A stretch of DNA of 64,000 nt from Streptomyces sp. 840.1 (lineage in GTDB: Bacteria > Actinomycetota > Actinomycetes > Streptomycetales > Streptomycetaceae): NCBI RefSeq assembly GCF_003751445.1, contig NZ_RJUU01000002.1, forward strand, positions 930,001 to 994,000, given 5' to 3'. Position numbers and translations under genes: made by a program. Under the pieces are notes generated by a model. It made no database searches and was not told the origin of the DNA. It saw only the letters and a list, made by a program, of their open reading frames with translations. Shown here one piece after another: positions 38,056-46,261 of the stretch. Every line of letters begins with the position of its first letter. Position 1 is the first letter of the stretch.

Positions 38056-40503
38056 TCAGACGAGCTGCCAGAGGTGGTCGTCGGTGCCGTTGTCGTCGAA
38101 CTGGACGACGTGGGCGCTGTCGGCGGTGGACATGTTGTCGACGCCGAGCACCTTGCCCGAGTGCCGGTTGCGGATGCGGTACCAGCCGTCGGCATCGGGA
38201 ACCAGTTGCCAGAGGTGGTCGTCGGTGCCGTTGTCGTCGAACTGGACGACGTGGGCGCTGTCGGCGGTGGACATGTTGTCGACGCCGAGCACCTTGCCCG
38301 AGTGCCGGTTGCGGACGCGGTACCAGCCGTCGCCCTCGGGAACCAGCTGCCAGTCGTGGTCGTCGGTGCCCGTGTCGCCGAACTGGACGACGTGGGCGCT
38401 GTTCGCCGTGGACATGGTGTCGACGCCCAGCACCTTGCCGGAATGCCGGTTGCGGATGCGGTACCAGCCGCTCGTCAGCCAGGGCGTCCCGTCCGGACCG
38501 GCGGTCGGGAACGAGGTGATGCGCAGCCGCGCCGCCCCCATGGGTACGAGCGTGACCTCCACCACCGGCTCCGTGCTGCGCGCCGGGCTGTCCTGGAGCG
38601 GGGTGACGACGTGTTCCCCGTCCGCGGTCCACTCCGGGATCCGGCGGGCCCGCGCGGTCATGGTCAGCGGGGTGCCCTCCAGCGTGAACGGGTTGTCGTC
38701 CCTGACCGGGCGCACGGTGTGGGGATGCAGCGAGGCGGCAGGCTTCTTCCCGTCCAGGACGAGCCCGTAGTTCCACGGCCCGGTGGCGTGCACCTCGTAC
38801 TCGGGGAACTGGTCGGTGCCGCCGGTGCGCCTGTACTCCTCGCCGATCCGCAGCGAGTACGTGAGAGGGCCCCGGTCCACGCTCACGGAGCCGTGGTTGT
38901 GCTCCCAGGTGCGTACGGTGGTCGTCTGCGGGAAGCGCAGGGTCACCTTGTCGCCGTCGGCCCAGGTGCGTTCGACGCGGGTGAAGGCGGGACCGGCGGG
39001 GGCGTCCACCCGGCGCCCGTTCACCTTGATCTCCGGCGCCTCGCACCAGGCGGGCACCCGCAGTACCAGCGGGAAGCGCAGCTGCCCCGGCGCCTTCAGG
39101 GTGAGGGTGACCGAGTCCGTGAACGGGTAGCCGGTCTCCTCGGTGAAGGTGACCTCGGTGCCGCCGGCGACCTTCGCGGTGACCTCGCAGGCGGCGTACA
39201 TCGCGGCGGCGAGACCCCCGTCGGGGGTGGCGAGCCAGAGCTCCTCGGTGAAGTACGGCCAGCCCATGCCGTAGTTGTGCGGGCAGCAGCGGTACTGGTC
39301 GACGCCCGGCAAGAACGCCTGCATCGCGAAGCCGTTCTGGAACTGCCGGTCGTTCTTGGGCGCGTTGTCCAGGTCCACGCTGTTGGCGCTGGTGATGTAG
39401 TGGACCGACTTGCCCGAGGGGTCGAGCGAGGCCGGCAGCGAGTTGAAGGCCAGCTCCTCGCAGCGGTCCGCCCACAGCGGGTCGCCGGTGATCCGGGTCA
39501 GCAGCTGGTGGCTGGCCATGAACTCGACGATCCCGCAGGTCTCGAAGCCCTGCCGGGGGTCGCCGTGCCCGGGGCGCGCGTTCTCGTCCCCGGCGAAGCC
39601 GCCACCGGGGAACTGCCCGTACTGGTCCATGGCCTTGCCGTACGTCCCGTAGGTGTTCCGGGTGTCCTGGGCCGAACCGCTGCGCAGCGCGTACTGGGCG
39701 GGCTCGCGGAAGCCCTGCGCGATGTTCACGTTGTGCGGGCTGACCAGGTTGTCGCCCCAGTCGGCCCCGTTCGCGTGGATCTTGTCGGCGAGGTCGAGGA
39801 GGAAGGCGTCGCCGGTGCGGTTGTAGAGCCAGAACACGCTGTCCAGCCCGTCGCCCCAGCGCAGCGCGATCCAGCTGGTGTTGAAGGCGCCCGGCCCCTG
39901 GGCGTTCATGTAGCGGAAGAACCTGCTGAGGAACGGGATGATCCGGGTGTCGCCGGTGTACTCCTGCCAGGAGCGCAGCGCCTGGACCAGCGGCAGGAAG
40001 GGCCAGAAGTCAGGGCCGCCGTTCAGCGACGTGCGCAGCGATTTCGGGCCGAAGAAGCCGTCGGACTGCTGGGTGCTGAGAATGGCGTCGAACCAGCGGC
40101 GTACGGCGGCCAGGGCCCGGTCGTCGCCGGTGAGGACCGCGAGGTCGGTGTAGCCGCGCAGCCAGTACGGGACCTCCTCCCAGCCGCCCAGTTCGGGGCG
40201 GACCCAGCCGGTGGCGGCGAAGTCGAGGAAGTGGGAGAACTCCTCGTACCGGCCGCACAGGCCGTCCAGTTGGAGCTTCAGCTGTCCGGCCAGCCAGCCG
40301 CGTGCGGTGACCCGGCCCGGCGGGAGCTTCAGGAACGCCGTCGGGTGCAGCGGAGCGGCGTTGGGGGAGTAGTGGCCGCCGCGGGCCGGTTTCGCCCGGT
40401 GCTCGGCCGCGGTCGCGGTGGTGGCCCAGCGGCCGTTCGCCGCCGTCGCCGCCGCGGCCGTGGCCAGCGCACCTGCCATGAGTTGTCTGCGGTTCAGGGG
40501 CAT
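38056..40503 (-). CDS. Secreted GH127-family hydrolase with C-terminal three-fold repeat domain
   Basis: 815-residue protein with a NRRQLMAGALA twin-Arg-like signal. The (alpha/alpha)6 domain belongs to GH127/DUF1680, the beta-L-arabinofuranosidase group. The conserved Glu and Cys of FETCG and the double-Cys RCCPHN are the positions that bind zinc and form the unusual Cys nucleophile site in the characterised enzyme. The C-terminus holds three 47-residue repeats (WYRIRNRHSGKVLGVDNMST with VVQFDDNGTDDHLWQLV), a ricin-type beta-trefoil lectin. ATG 40503 starts at the Tat-like motif; ATG 40554 would add 17 odd residues. It is divergent from the furanose importer operon across a shared control region. 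Confidence 0.9.
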   Translation of the reverse strand: MPLNRRQLMAGALATAAAATAANGRWATTATAAEHRAKPARGGHYSPNAAPLHPTAFLKLPPGRVTARGWLAGQLKLQLDGLCGRYEEFSHFLDFAATGWVRPELGGWEEVPYWLRGYTDLAVLTGDDRALAAVRRWFDAILSTQQSDGFFGPKSLRTSLNGGPDFWPFLPLVQALRSWQEYTGDTRIIPFLSRFFRYMNAQGPGAFNTSWIALRWGDGLDSVFWLYNRTGDAFLLDLADKIHANGADWGDNLVSPHNVNIAQGFREPAQYALRSGSAQDTRNTYGTYGKAMDQYGQFPGGGFAGDENARPGHGDPRQGFETCGIVEFMASHQLLTRITGDPLWADRCEELAFNSLPASLDPSGKSVHYITSANSVDLDNAPKNDRQFQNGFAMQAFLPGVDQYRCCPHNYGMGWPYFTEELWLATPDGGLAAAMYAACEVTAKVAGGTEVTFTEETGYPFTDSVTLTLKAPGQLRFPLVLRVPAWCEAPEIKVNGRRVDAPAGPAFTRVERTWADGDKVTLRFPQTTTVRTWEHNHGSVSVDRGPLTYSLRIGEEYRRTGGTDQFPEYEVHATGPWNYGLVLDGKKPAASLHPHTVRPVRDDNPFTLEGTPLTMTARARRIPEWTADGEHVVTPLQDSPARSTEPVVEVTLVPMGAARLRITSFPTAGPDGTPWLTSGWYRIRNRHSGKVLGVDTMSTANSAHVVQFGDTGTDDHDWQLVPEGDGWYRVRNRHSGKVLGVDNMSTADSAHVVQFDDNGTDDHLWQLVPDADGWYRIRNRHSGKVLGVDNMSTADSAHVVQFDDNGTDDHLWQLV
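38059..38481 (-). repeat. Three tandem 141-bp coding repeats (lectin domain of the GH127 enzyme)
   Basis: Units 38059-38199, 38200-38340 and 38341-38481 encode 47 residues each. The first two (C-terminal in the protein) are nearly identical in DNA, the third somewhat diverged, which shows recent duplication or gene conversion. Confidence 0.9.
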
Positions 40504-40661
40504 GGAGGGGGCTCCTGCTCTCTGCCGGCCGGGGTTCCGGCTCGGGGAAGGCACATGACACGGGTGGGGCCGTCATGACGCAGCGAACCGGAGGGAGCCG
40601 GAGCGCGTGCATGGCGAGATGAGCCGTCGCGGCGGAAAGGGGCTGCGCGGCGCGGTGCTTG

Positions 40662-40669
40662 CAACGTTG
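40662..40669. promoter_or_regulatory. CGTTG-centred operator, GH127 side
   Basis: CAACGTTG is a perfect 8-base palindrome inside TTGCAACGTTGGAAA, 159 bases upstream of the GH127 start codon. It shares its core with the operator of the GH92 gene and the one on the importer side, so one LacI repressor (gene at 46262) could control all three. Confidence 0.55.
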
Positions 40670-40803
40670 GAAATTTGGCTACCGGCGGTATGACAGCACG
40701 GCGTCGGGCGGCTGTCCAGGGTTGCGGCAGTAACCGGGCGCCGGTGGCCGCCATTTCGCCCCGGGCGGCTCCGACACATTTTGGAAACGCATCGACAACG
40801 CTC

Positions 40804-40839
40804 TTGCCGCCCGTGCCGCGCCGCCTATATAACGTTGTA
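40804..40839 (+). promoter_or_regulatory. Promoter of the furanose importer operon with overlapping operator
   Basis: TTGCCG (40804-40809) and TATATA or TATAAC (from 40826/40828) are 16-18 bases apart. The palindrome TATAACGTTGTA (40828-40839) overlaps the -10 box and the likely start site, the classical place for a LacI-type repressor. Confidence 0.6.
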
Positions 40840-41031
40840 AACCGAGCCGCCGAGAGGCCGCGCAGGCTCTCACGACCGCAGTTCGTGCAGCTGGGGCCCG
40901 CCCCCGCGAAGCACTGGCGGGGGTCGTGAGGAATGCAGTGACATCAGCCGCCGTGCGGCCGATGCATCGTCCAGCCATGCCCGACCGCACACCCGCCGGT
41001 GTGCCGTCAACCCGCCAAGGAGCCCCCGCGC

Positions 41032-42117
41032 ATGATGATCCAGCGCCGAACCCGTACCCTCGCCGTGGCCTGCCTCCTCGCCGCCACAGCCACGCTGGCC
41101 GCCTCCGGCTGCTCCAAGTCGGAGGGCTCGGACAACGCGAGCTCTGACAGCAGCCAGGGCGCCCAGGCGGCCAAGTCCCCCGAGTCCTCCTCCGGTTCCG
41201 GCTGCTCGCTGCAGACCTACGGGTCGCCGAAGCTGGACCTGAAGAACGCGGTCGTCGGCTTCTCGCAGTCGGAGAAGGAGGCCAACCCGTTCCGGATCGC
41301 CGAGACCCAGTCCATCAAGGACGAGGCGAAGAAGGTCGGCGTCAAGAAGCTCCTCACCACCAACGCCCAGTCGCAGCTGTCCAAGCAGATCAGCGACATC
41401 CAGGACATGCTGTCGCAGGGCGCCCAGTTCCTCATCGTCGCCCCGCTGAACTCCGACGGCCTGGAGCCGGCGCTCAAGGCAGCCGCGGCCAAGAAGGTCC
41501 CGGTCCTCACCGTCGACCGCAAGCTCAACTCCACCGCGTGCAAGGACTACGTGGCCTTCCTCGGCTCCGACTTCGTCGAGCAGGGAAAGCGCGCGGCGGA
41601 CGCGATGATCAAGACGACCGGTGGCAAGGGCAAGGTCGCCATCCTCCTCGGCGCCTCGGGCAACAACGTCACCACCGACCGCACCAAGGGCTTCGTCGAC
41701 CAGCTCAAGGCCAAGGCTCCGGGGCTGAAGATCGTCGCCCAGCAGACCGGTGAGTTCGCCCGCGACAAGGGCCAGCAGGTCATGGAGCAGCTCATCCAGT
41801 CCAAGCCCGACATCACCGCCGTCTACGCGGAGAACGACGAGATGGGCCTCGGCGCCGTCACCGCGCTGAAGGCCGCCGGCAAGAAGCCCGGCAAGGACGT
41901 CAAGATCGTCTCCGTCGACGGCACCCGCAACGCCGTCCAGGCCCTGGTCAACGGCGAGTACAACGCCGTCATCGAGTCGAACCCGCGCTTCGGCCCGCTG
42001 GCCTTCGCGACCGCCCAGAAGTTCTACGGCGGCGAGGAGATCCCGGAGAACGTCATCATCTCCGACCGCGCCTACGACGAGTCCAACGCCAAGGCCTCGC
42101 TCGGCGGCGCGTTCTGA
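41032..42117 (+). CDS. Sugar ABC transporter binding lipoprotein, galactofuranose (YtfQ) type
   Basis: 361-residue type-I periplasmic-binding protein (ribose/galactose class). The lipobox LAASGC puts the lipidated Cys at residue 27. The mature protein opens KLDLKNAVVGFSQSEKEANPFRIAETQSI, the pattern of the Escherichia coli galactofuranose binder YtfQ (GFSQ-E-N-FR-A-T-S). Further ligand-site segments are LIVAPLNSDGLEPAL, VDRKLN, AVYAENDEMGLGAV and VSVDGTRNAVQAL. AAGGAG 9 bases before ATG 41032. First gene of the operon. The expected ligands are galactofuranose, arabinofuranose or a short oligomer; the fine specificity is inferred only. Confidence 0.92.
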   Translation: MMIQRRTRTLAVACLLAATATLAASGCSKSEGSDNASSDSSQGAQAAKSPESSSGSGCSLQTYGSPKLDLKNAVVGFSQSEKEANPFRIAETQSIKDEAKKVGVKKLLTTNAQSQLSKQISDIQDMLSQGAQFLIVAPLNSDGLEPALKAAAAKKVPVLTVDRKLNSTACKDYVAFLGSDFVEQGKRAADAMIKTTGGKGKVAILLGASGNNVTTDRTKGFVDQLKAKAPGLKIVAQQTGEFARDKGQQVMEQLIQSKPDITAVYAENDEMGLGAVTALKAAGKKPGKDVKIVSVDGTRNAVQALVNGEYNAVIESNPRFGPLAFATAQKFYGGEEIPENVIISDRAYDESNAKASLGGAF

Positions 42118-42228
42118 CCGCGACCGGCACCACCTGCCCGTAGCACCCGCGGGGGCCCGCCGGGCCGGGACCGGCCGCGCGATGAACCGCACGCGTCCCG
42201 CCCGGCCCGTACCGGCCCCCGGCGCACC

Positions 42229-42260
42229 GCCGCCGTGACGCTCCCACCCGTCACGGCGGC
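42229..42260 (+). terminator. Intercistronic hairpin after the binding-protein gene
   Basis: Perfect 12-bp stem (42229-42240 with 42249-42260), 8-base loop, inside the 187-base gap before the ATPase gene. Such hairpins usually attenuate or stabilise, so that the binding protein is made in excess. Confidence 0.65.
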
Positions 42261-42304
42261 CACCGGGCCCACACCCTTGGAAGAGCGGAAGGCCGAGACC
42301 AGCC

Positions 42305-44134
42305 ATGGCACCACCCGAAGCAGTACCGCAGCCGCCGGAGCCGGCCGCCGACGTGAAGGAGCCGACCGAGCCCGACGCCCCCGTGAAGGAGGCCACCGAG
42401 GCGAAGGACGCCACCGAGGCGACGGGCGCCACCGAGGCGACGGGCGCCCCCGGCACGAGCGCCGTCCCCGGGGCGAAAGACGCCTCCGGCCCGGACGCCG
42501 TCACCGGCCCGGACGCCGTCACCGGCCCGGACGCCGTCACCGGCCCGGACGCCGTCACCGGCCCGGACGACGGCTCCGCCCCGGCCGTCCTCGAAGCCCG
42601 CGCGGTGAGCAAGCGGTTCCCCGGCGTCGTCGCCCTCGACGGTGTCTCGTTCTCCCTGCGCGCCGGGGAGACCCACGCACTGGTGGGGGAGAACGGAGCC
42701 GGCAAGTCCACCCTGATCAAGGTGCTGACCGGGGTGTACCAGCCCGACGAGGGCGAGCTGCGGCTGACCGGCCGACAGATCGCCTTCGCCCGCCCGTTCG
42801 AGGCGCAGCAGGCCGGCATCTCCACGATCTACCAGGAGGTGAACCTCGTCCCGCTGATGAGCGTGGCGCGCAACATCTTCCTCGGGCGTGAACCGAAGAA
42901 CCGTTTCGGCCTGATCGACTTCGGCCGCATGCACCGCGAGACCACCGAACTCCTCGACGGCTTCGGCGTCCGTGTCGACCCCAAGCGGCCCCTGCACACC
43001 CTGGGCATCGGTACCCAGCAGATGGTCGCGCTGGCCCGCGCCGTCTCGGTCAACGCGCAGGTCGTCATCATGGACGAGCCCACCTCCTCGCTGGAGCCGC
43101 GTGAGGTCGAGACGCTCTTCCGGGTCATCGAGGACCTGCGTGAGCGCGGCATCGCGGTGCTCTACGTCAGCCACCGCATGGACGAGCTCTACCGGATCTG
43201 CGACCGCGTCACCGTCCTGCGCGACGGCCGGCACATCCACACCGGCGACCTCGCCGACCTCGACCGCATGCAGCTCGTCTCGATGATGCTCGGCCGCGAC
43301 ATGGCCGAGGTCCGCCGCTCCGGTCTCACCAGCTTCGGCTCCGAGGGCCACGACGCCTCGCGCACCCCGGTGCTCACCGCGTCCGGCCTCTCCCGCAACC
43401 ACCAGCTCCACGACATATCCCTGTCCCTGTACGCCGGTGAGGTGCTCGGCCTCGGCGGACTCCTCGGCTCCGGCCGCAGCGAGACCGCGAAGGCCCTGGC
43501 CGGTGCGCTGAACCTGGACTCCGGCGAGATCGGGATCGGCGGACGTGCGCTGCGCAGGCTCACCTCCGCCGGCGCCATCCGCGCCGGCATCAGCCTGCTC
43601 CCCGAGGACCGCAAGGCCGAAGGCATCGTCCCCGGCCTCTCGGTGCGCGAGAACATCGTGCTGGCCGCGATGCCACGCCTCTCCCGCGCGGGTGTCGTCT
43701 CCCGCGCCAAGCAGGACCGCATCGTCGAGATCTTCATGAAGCGGCTGCGGATCAAGGCGGCGAGCCCCGAACAGAAGGTCGGCGAGCTCTCCGGCGGCAA
43801 CCAGCAGAAAGTCCTGCTGGCCCGCTGGCTCTGCCTGGAACCCAAGGTGCTGCTGCTCGACGAGCCCACCCGCGGCATCGACGTCGGCGCCAAGGCCGAG
43901 GTCCAGAGCCTCATCGACGACCTCGCCCGCGAGGGCCTCGCCGTGCTGCTCATCTCCTCCGACATCGAGGAACTCATCGAGGGCGCCGACCGCATCGTCG
44001 TCCTGCGCGGCGGCGCGGTCGCGGGTGAACTGGCGGGCGACGAGGTGGCCGAGAGCCATCTGCTCGAAGTGCTCGCCGACCACTCACCGGCGCCCGCAGG
44101 GCAGGCCCCGGCCGCTCAGGAGGACCCCCGATGA
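42305..44134 (+). CDS. Sugar ABC transporter ATP-binding protein (two nucleotide-binding domains) with repeat-rich N-terminal extension
   Basis: 609-residue double ATPase of the RbsA/YtfR class. Domain 1 has Walker A GENGAGKST (about 128-136), a Q-loop TIYQEVNLVPLMS, and the DEPTSSLEPRE Walker B. Domain 2 has the degenerate GGLLGSGRSETAKAL, the LSGGNQQKVLLARWL signature and DEPTRGIDVGAK. About 93 residues before the fold are unusual: Pro/Glu/Ala/Thr-rich, with two copies of ATEATG and four of GPDAVT. Family members normally start with only a few residues before the first beta-strand. ATG 42305 is the natural start; a later start such as GTG 42607 would remove the extension. The stop overlaps the permease ATG (ATGA). 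Confidence 0.92.
   Translation: MAPPEAVPQPPEPAADVKEPTEPDAPVKEATEAKDATEATGATEATGAPGTSAVPGAKDASGPDAVTGPDAVTGPDAVTGPDAVTGPDDGSAPAVLEARAVSKRFPGVVALDGVSFSLRAGETHALVGENGAGKSTLIKVLTGVYQPDEGELRLTGRQIAFARPFEAQQAGISTIYQEVNLVPLMSVARNIFLGREPKNRFGLIDFGRMHRETTELLDGFGVRVDPKRPLHTLGIGTQQMVALARAVSVNAQVVIMDEPTSSLEPREVETLFRVIEDLRERGIAVLYVSHRMDELYRICDRVTVLRDGRHIHTGDLADLDRMQLVSMMLGRDMAEVRRSGLTSFGSEGHDASRTPVLTASGLSRNHQLHDISLSLYAGEVLGLGGLLGSGRSETAKALAGALNLDSGEIGIGGRALRRLTSAGAIRAGISLLPEDRKAEGIVPGLSVRENIVLAAMPRLSRAGVVSRAKQDRIVEIFMKRLRIKAASPEQKVGELSGGNQQKVLLARWLCLEPKVLLLDEPTRGIDVGAKAEVQSLIDDLAREGLAVLLISSDIEELIEGADRIVVLRGGAVAGELAGDEVAESHLLEVLADHSPAPAGQAPAAQEDPR
42410..42445 (+). repeat. Two tandem 18-bp coding repeats (ATEATG)
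   Basis: Identical copies at 42410-42427 and 42428-42445 in the N-terminal extension of the ATPase; a related third copy precedes them in degenerate form. Confidence 0.85.
42488..42568 (+). repeat. Tandem 18-bp minisatellite (GPDAVT), four copies and a half
   Basis: Unit GGCCCGGACGCCGTCACC at 42488, 42506, 42524 and 42542, all identical, plus 9 bases at 42560-42568. In-frame copy changes alter only the length of the ATPase tail, so it may vary between strains. Confidence 0.95.
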
Positions 44135-45105
44135 CCCAGGCCACGCTCTCCACCCCCGCCGCCCGCCCGCTGGCGCGGCTGCGCGACCCCGCCTGGTACC
44201 AGGAGTACGGGGTGTACCTCGCCGTCGCGGTGGTGCTCCTGTTCAACGCCCTGTTCACCGAGCACTTCATGACCGCGGACAACCTGCGCACCCAGCTCGT
44301 CCAGGTCGCGCCCATCGTCATCGTCGCCCTGGGCATGGCCCTGGTGATCGGCACCGAGGGCGTCGACCTCTCCGTCGGCTCGACCATGGCGGTGGCCGCG
44401 GCCCTGCTGCCGCTCTACCTCGGCTACGGGCTGGTGCCCGCACTGGTCATGGCGCTGCTGGCCGGCGCGCTCGTCGGAGCGGTCAACGGCACGCTGGTCT
44501 CCCTCGTCGGGCTCCAGCCGATCGTCGCCACCCTCGCGCTGTTCGTCGGCGGCCGAGGCCTGGCCCTCGTCATGGCGGACGGCCAGCTCAAGCAGATCGT
44601 CAACCCCGACCTGCTCTCGCTCGGCACCGGGTCCTTCCTCGGCATCCCCCTGGTCGTACTCATCGCCGCGGTCCTCGCGGTCGCCGTCGCCTTCCTCGTC
44701 CAGCGCACCACCTTCGGCCGCCAGGTCGTCGCCATCGGCGGCAACCGGGCCGCGGCCTCGCTCGCCGGACTGCCCGTGCGCCGCGTACTGATCGGTGTGT
44801 ACGTGCTCTGCGGGGTGCTGGCCGCACTGGCCGGCATCCTCGCCACCGCCAGGCTCACCGCCAGCGACCCCTCCTCGCTCGGCACCCTCATGGAACTCTC
44901 CGCCATCACGGCGGTCGTGGTCGGCGGCACCCCGCTCAACGGCGGTTCCATCCGGGTGCTCGGCACCGTCGCGGGCGCCCTGCTGATGCAGCTCCTGCGC
45001 GCCACCCTCGTCAAGCACGACCTGCCCGACTCCACCGCACAGATCGCCCAGGCGGCCATCATCATCGCCGCCGTCTACGTCGCCCGGGAGCGTCGGTCCC
45101 GATGA
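44131..45105 (+). CDS. Sugar ABC transporter permease (YtfT-like)
   Basis: 324-residue membrane protein of the ribose/galactofuranose permease family (BPD_transp_2). The characteristic GTEGVDLSVGSTMAVAAALLP and VGGTPLNGGSIRVLGTVAGALLM segments are present, with 8-10 predicted helices. ATG 44131 overlaps the ATPase stop by four bases. It forms the channel heterodimer with the next permease, as YtfT does with YjfF. Confidence 0.94.
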   Translation: MTQATLSTPAARPLARLRDPAWYQEYGVYLAVAVVLLFNALFTEHFMTADNLRTQLVQVAPIVIVALGMALVIGTEGVDLSVGSTMAVAAALLPLYLGYGLVPALVMALLAGALVGAVNGTLVSLVGLQPIVATLALFVGGRGLALVMADGQLKQIVNPDLLSLGTGSFLGIPLVVLIAAVLAVAVAFLVQRTTFGRQVVAIGGNRAAASLAGLPVRRVLIGVYVLCGVLAALAGILATARLTASDPSSLGTLMELSAITAVVVGGTPLNGGSIRVLGTVAGALLMQLLRATLVKHDLPDSTAQIAQAAIIIAAVYVARERRSR

Positions 45106-46163
45106 ACGAAACCTCACCCGCACCGGTGGCCCAGGCCCCGGCACCGCGCAAGACCCCCGCAGCCGCGGGCGGCGGCGCGCCCCGCCCCGTGACCGGCGCA
45201 CCGCCCCCGCTCGGGCAACGGCTCGCCGAACTCCTCCAGCGTCAGGGCGTGCTCGCGGTCCTGCTCACGGTCGTGATCGTCGCGTCGTTCATCTACCCGA
45301 CGTTCGCCACCCTGGACAACGCCCGCGGCGTGACCGTCCAGGCCTCTTTCCTGGCCGTGGTCGCCCTCGGCATGACCATGGTCATCATCACCGGCGGCAT
45401 CGACCTGTCCGTCGGCTCCGTCTTCGCGCTCGGCGGCGTCCTCGCCGCCTGGGCCTCCCAGTGGGGCTTCCTGCCCGCACTGCTCGTACCACTGGTGGCG
45501 TGCGGCGCGATCGGACTGCTCAACGGCTTCCTGGTCGCCCGCGCGGGGATGGCACCGTTCATCGTCACGCTGGCCACCCTGCTGGGAGCCCGCGGCATCC
45601 TGCTCGCCTTCACCGACGAGGGCGCCACCACCTACCTGGTCCCCAAGGGATCGGCCTTCGCCGAGCTCGGGCAGGGGAGCGTGTGGGGCTTCGGCTACCC
45701 GATCCTCATCGCCCTCGTCCTGTTCGGCGTCGGCGGCCTGCTGCTGCAGCGCACCTCGTTCGGGCAGACCCTCTTCGCCGTCGGCGGCAGCAGCGACGCG
45801 GCCACCCTGATGGGCCTGCCCGTGGCCCGCACCAAAATGCTGGTCTACACGCTCAGCGGACTGCTGGCCGGACTCGCCGGCGCGCTCAACGCCGCCCGGC
45901 TGTCGTCCGGGGTCACCATCGTCGGCGTGGGCATGGAGCTCGACGCGATCTCCGCCGTCGTCATCGGCGGCACCCTCCTGATCGGCGGCGCCGGCTCGAT
46001 CAGCGGAACGCTCTGGGGCGTACTGCTGCTCGCCGTCATCCAGAACCTGATCAACCAGATCGGCTCGCTGAACTCCTCGTACCAGTCGGTGGTCAGCGGA
46101 GGGTTCCTTATCGTTGTCGTCGTGGCGCAGCGCTATCTGGCGCGCAGCCGCAGAACCACTTGA
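45102..46163 (+). CDS. Sugar ABC transporter permease (YjfF-like)
   Basis: 353-residue second permease with the family signature ITGGIDLSVGSVFALGGVLAAW, GLPVARTKMLVYTLSGLLAGLAG and VIGGTLLIGGAGSISGTLWG. A Pro/Ala-rich N-terminal tail of about 40 residues precedes the first helix. ATG 45102 overlaps the previous stop (ATGA). Together with the three genes before it, this reproduces the gene order of the E. coli galactofuranose importer ytfQ-ytfR-ytfT-yjfF. Confidence 0.94.
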   Translation: MNETSPAPVAQAPAPRKTPAAAGGGAPRPVTGAPPPLGQRLAELLQRQGVLAVLLTVVIVASFIYPTFATLDNARGVTVQASFLAVVALGMTMVIITGGIDLSVGSVFALGGVLAAWASQWGFLPALLVPLVACGAIGLLNGFLVARAGMAPFIVTLATLLGARGILLAFTDEGATTYLVPKGSAFAELGQGSVWGFGYPILIALVLFGVGGLLLQRTSFGQTLFAVGGSSDAATLMGLPVARTKMLVYTLSGLLAGLAGALNAARLSSGVTIVGVGMELDAISAVVIGGTLLIGGAGSISGTLWGVLLLAVIQNLINQIGSLNSSYQSVVSGGFLIVVVVAQRYLARSRRTT

Positions 46164-46261
46164 ACCTGTGCCGGGGCCCCGGGCCCCGGCACAGGCCGAG
46201 CCGAACCGGCGCAGCCGGGCCACCGCGCGTCAACGCGCGTCAAGTCGATTCAGGGAGTGCC

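Larger units (their letters stand above)
40504..41031. other. Divergent control region between GH127 and the furanose importer operon
   Basis: 528 bases without a convincing gene. It contains two AACGTT-centred palindromes (40662-40669 and 40828-40839), a promoter for the importer operon (40804-40833) and an A+T-rich patch at 40665-40690 where the GH127 promoter probably lies. Confidence 0.65.

Noticed and set aside
38059-42568. CRISPR-like direct repeats
   Set aside because: Both repeat arrays (141 bp and 18 bp) are in frame inside genes, have no unique spacers and no cas genes near.
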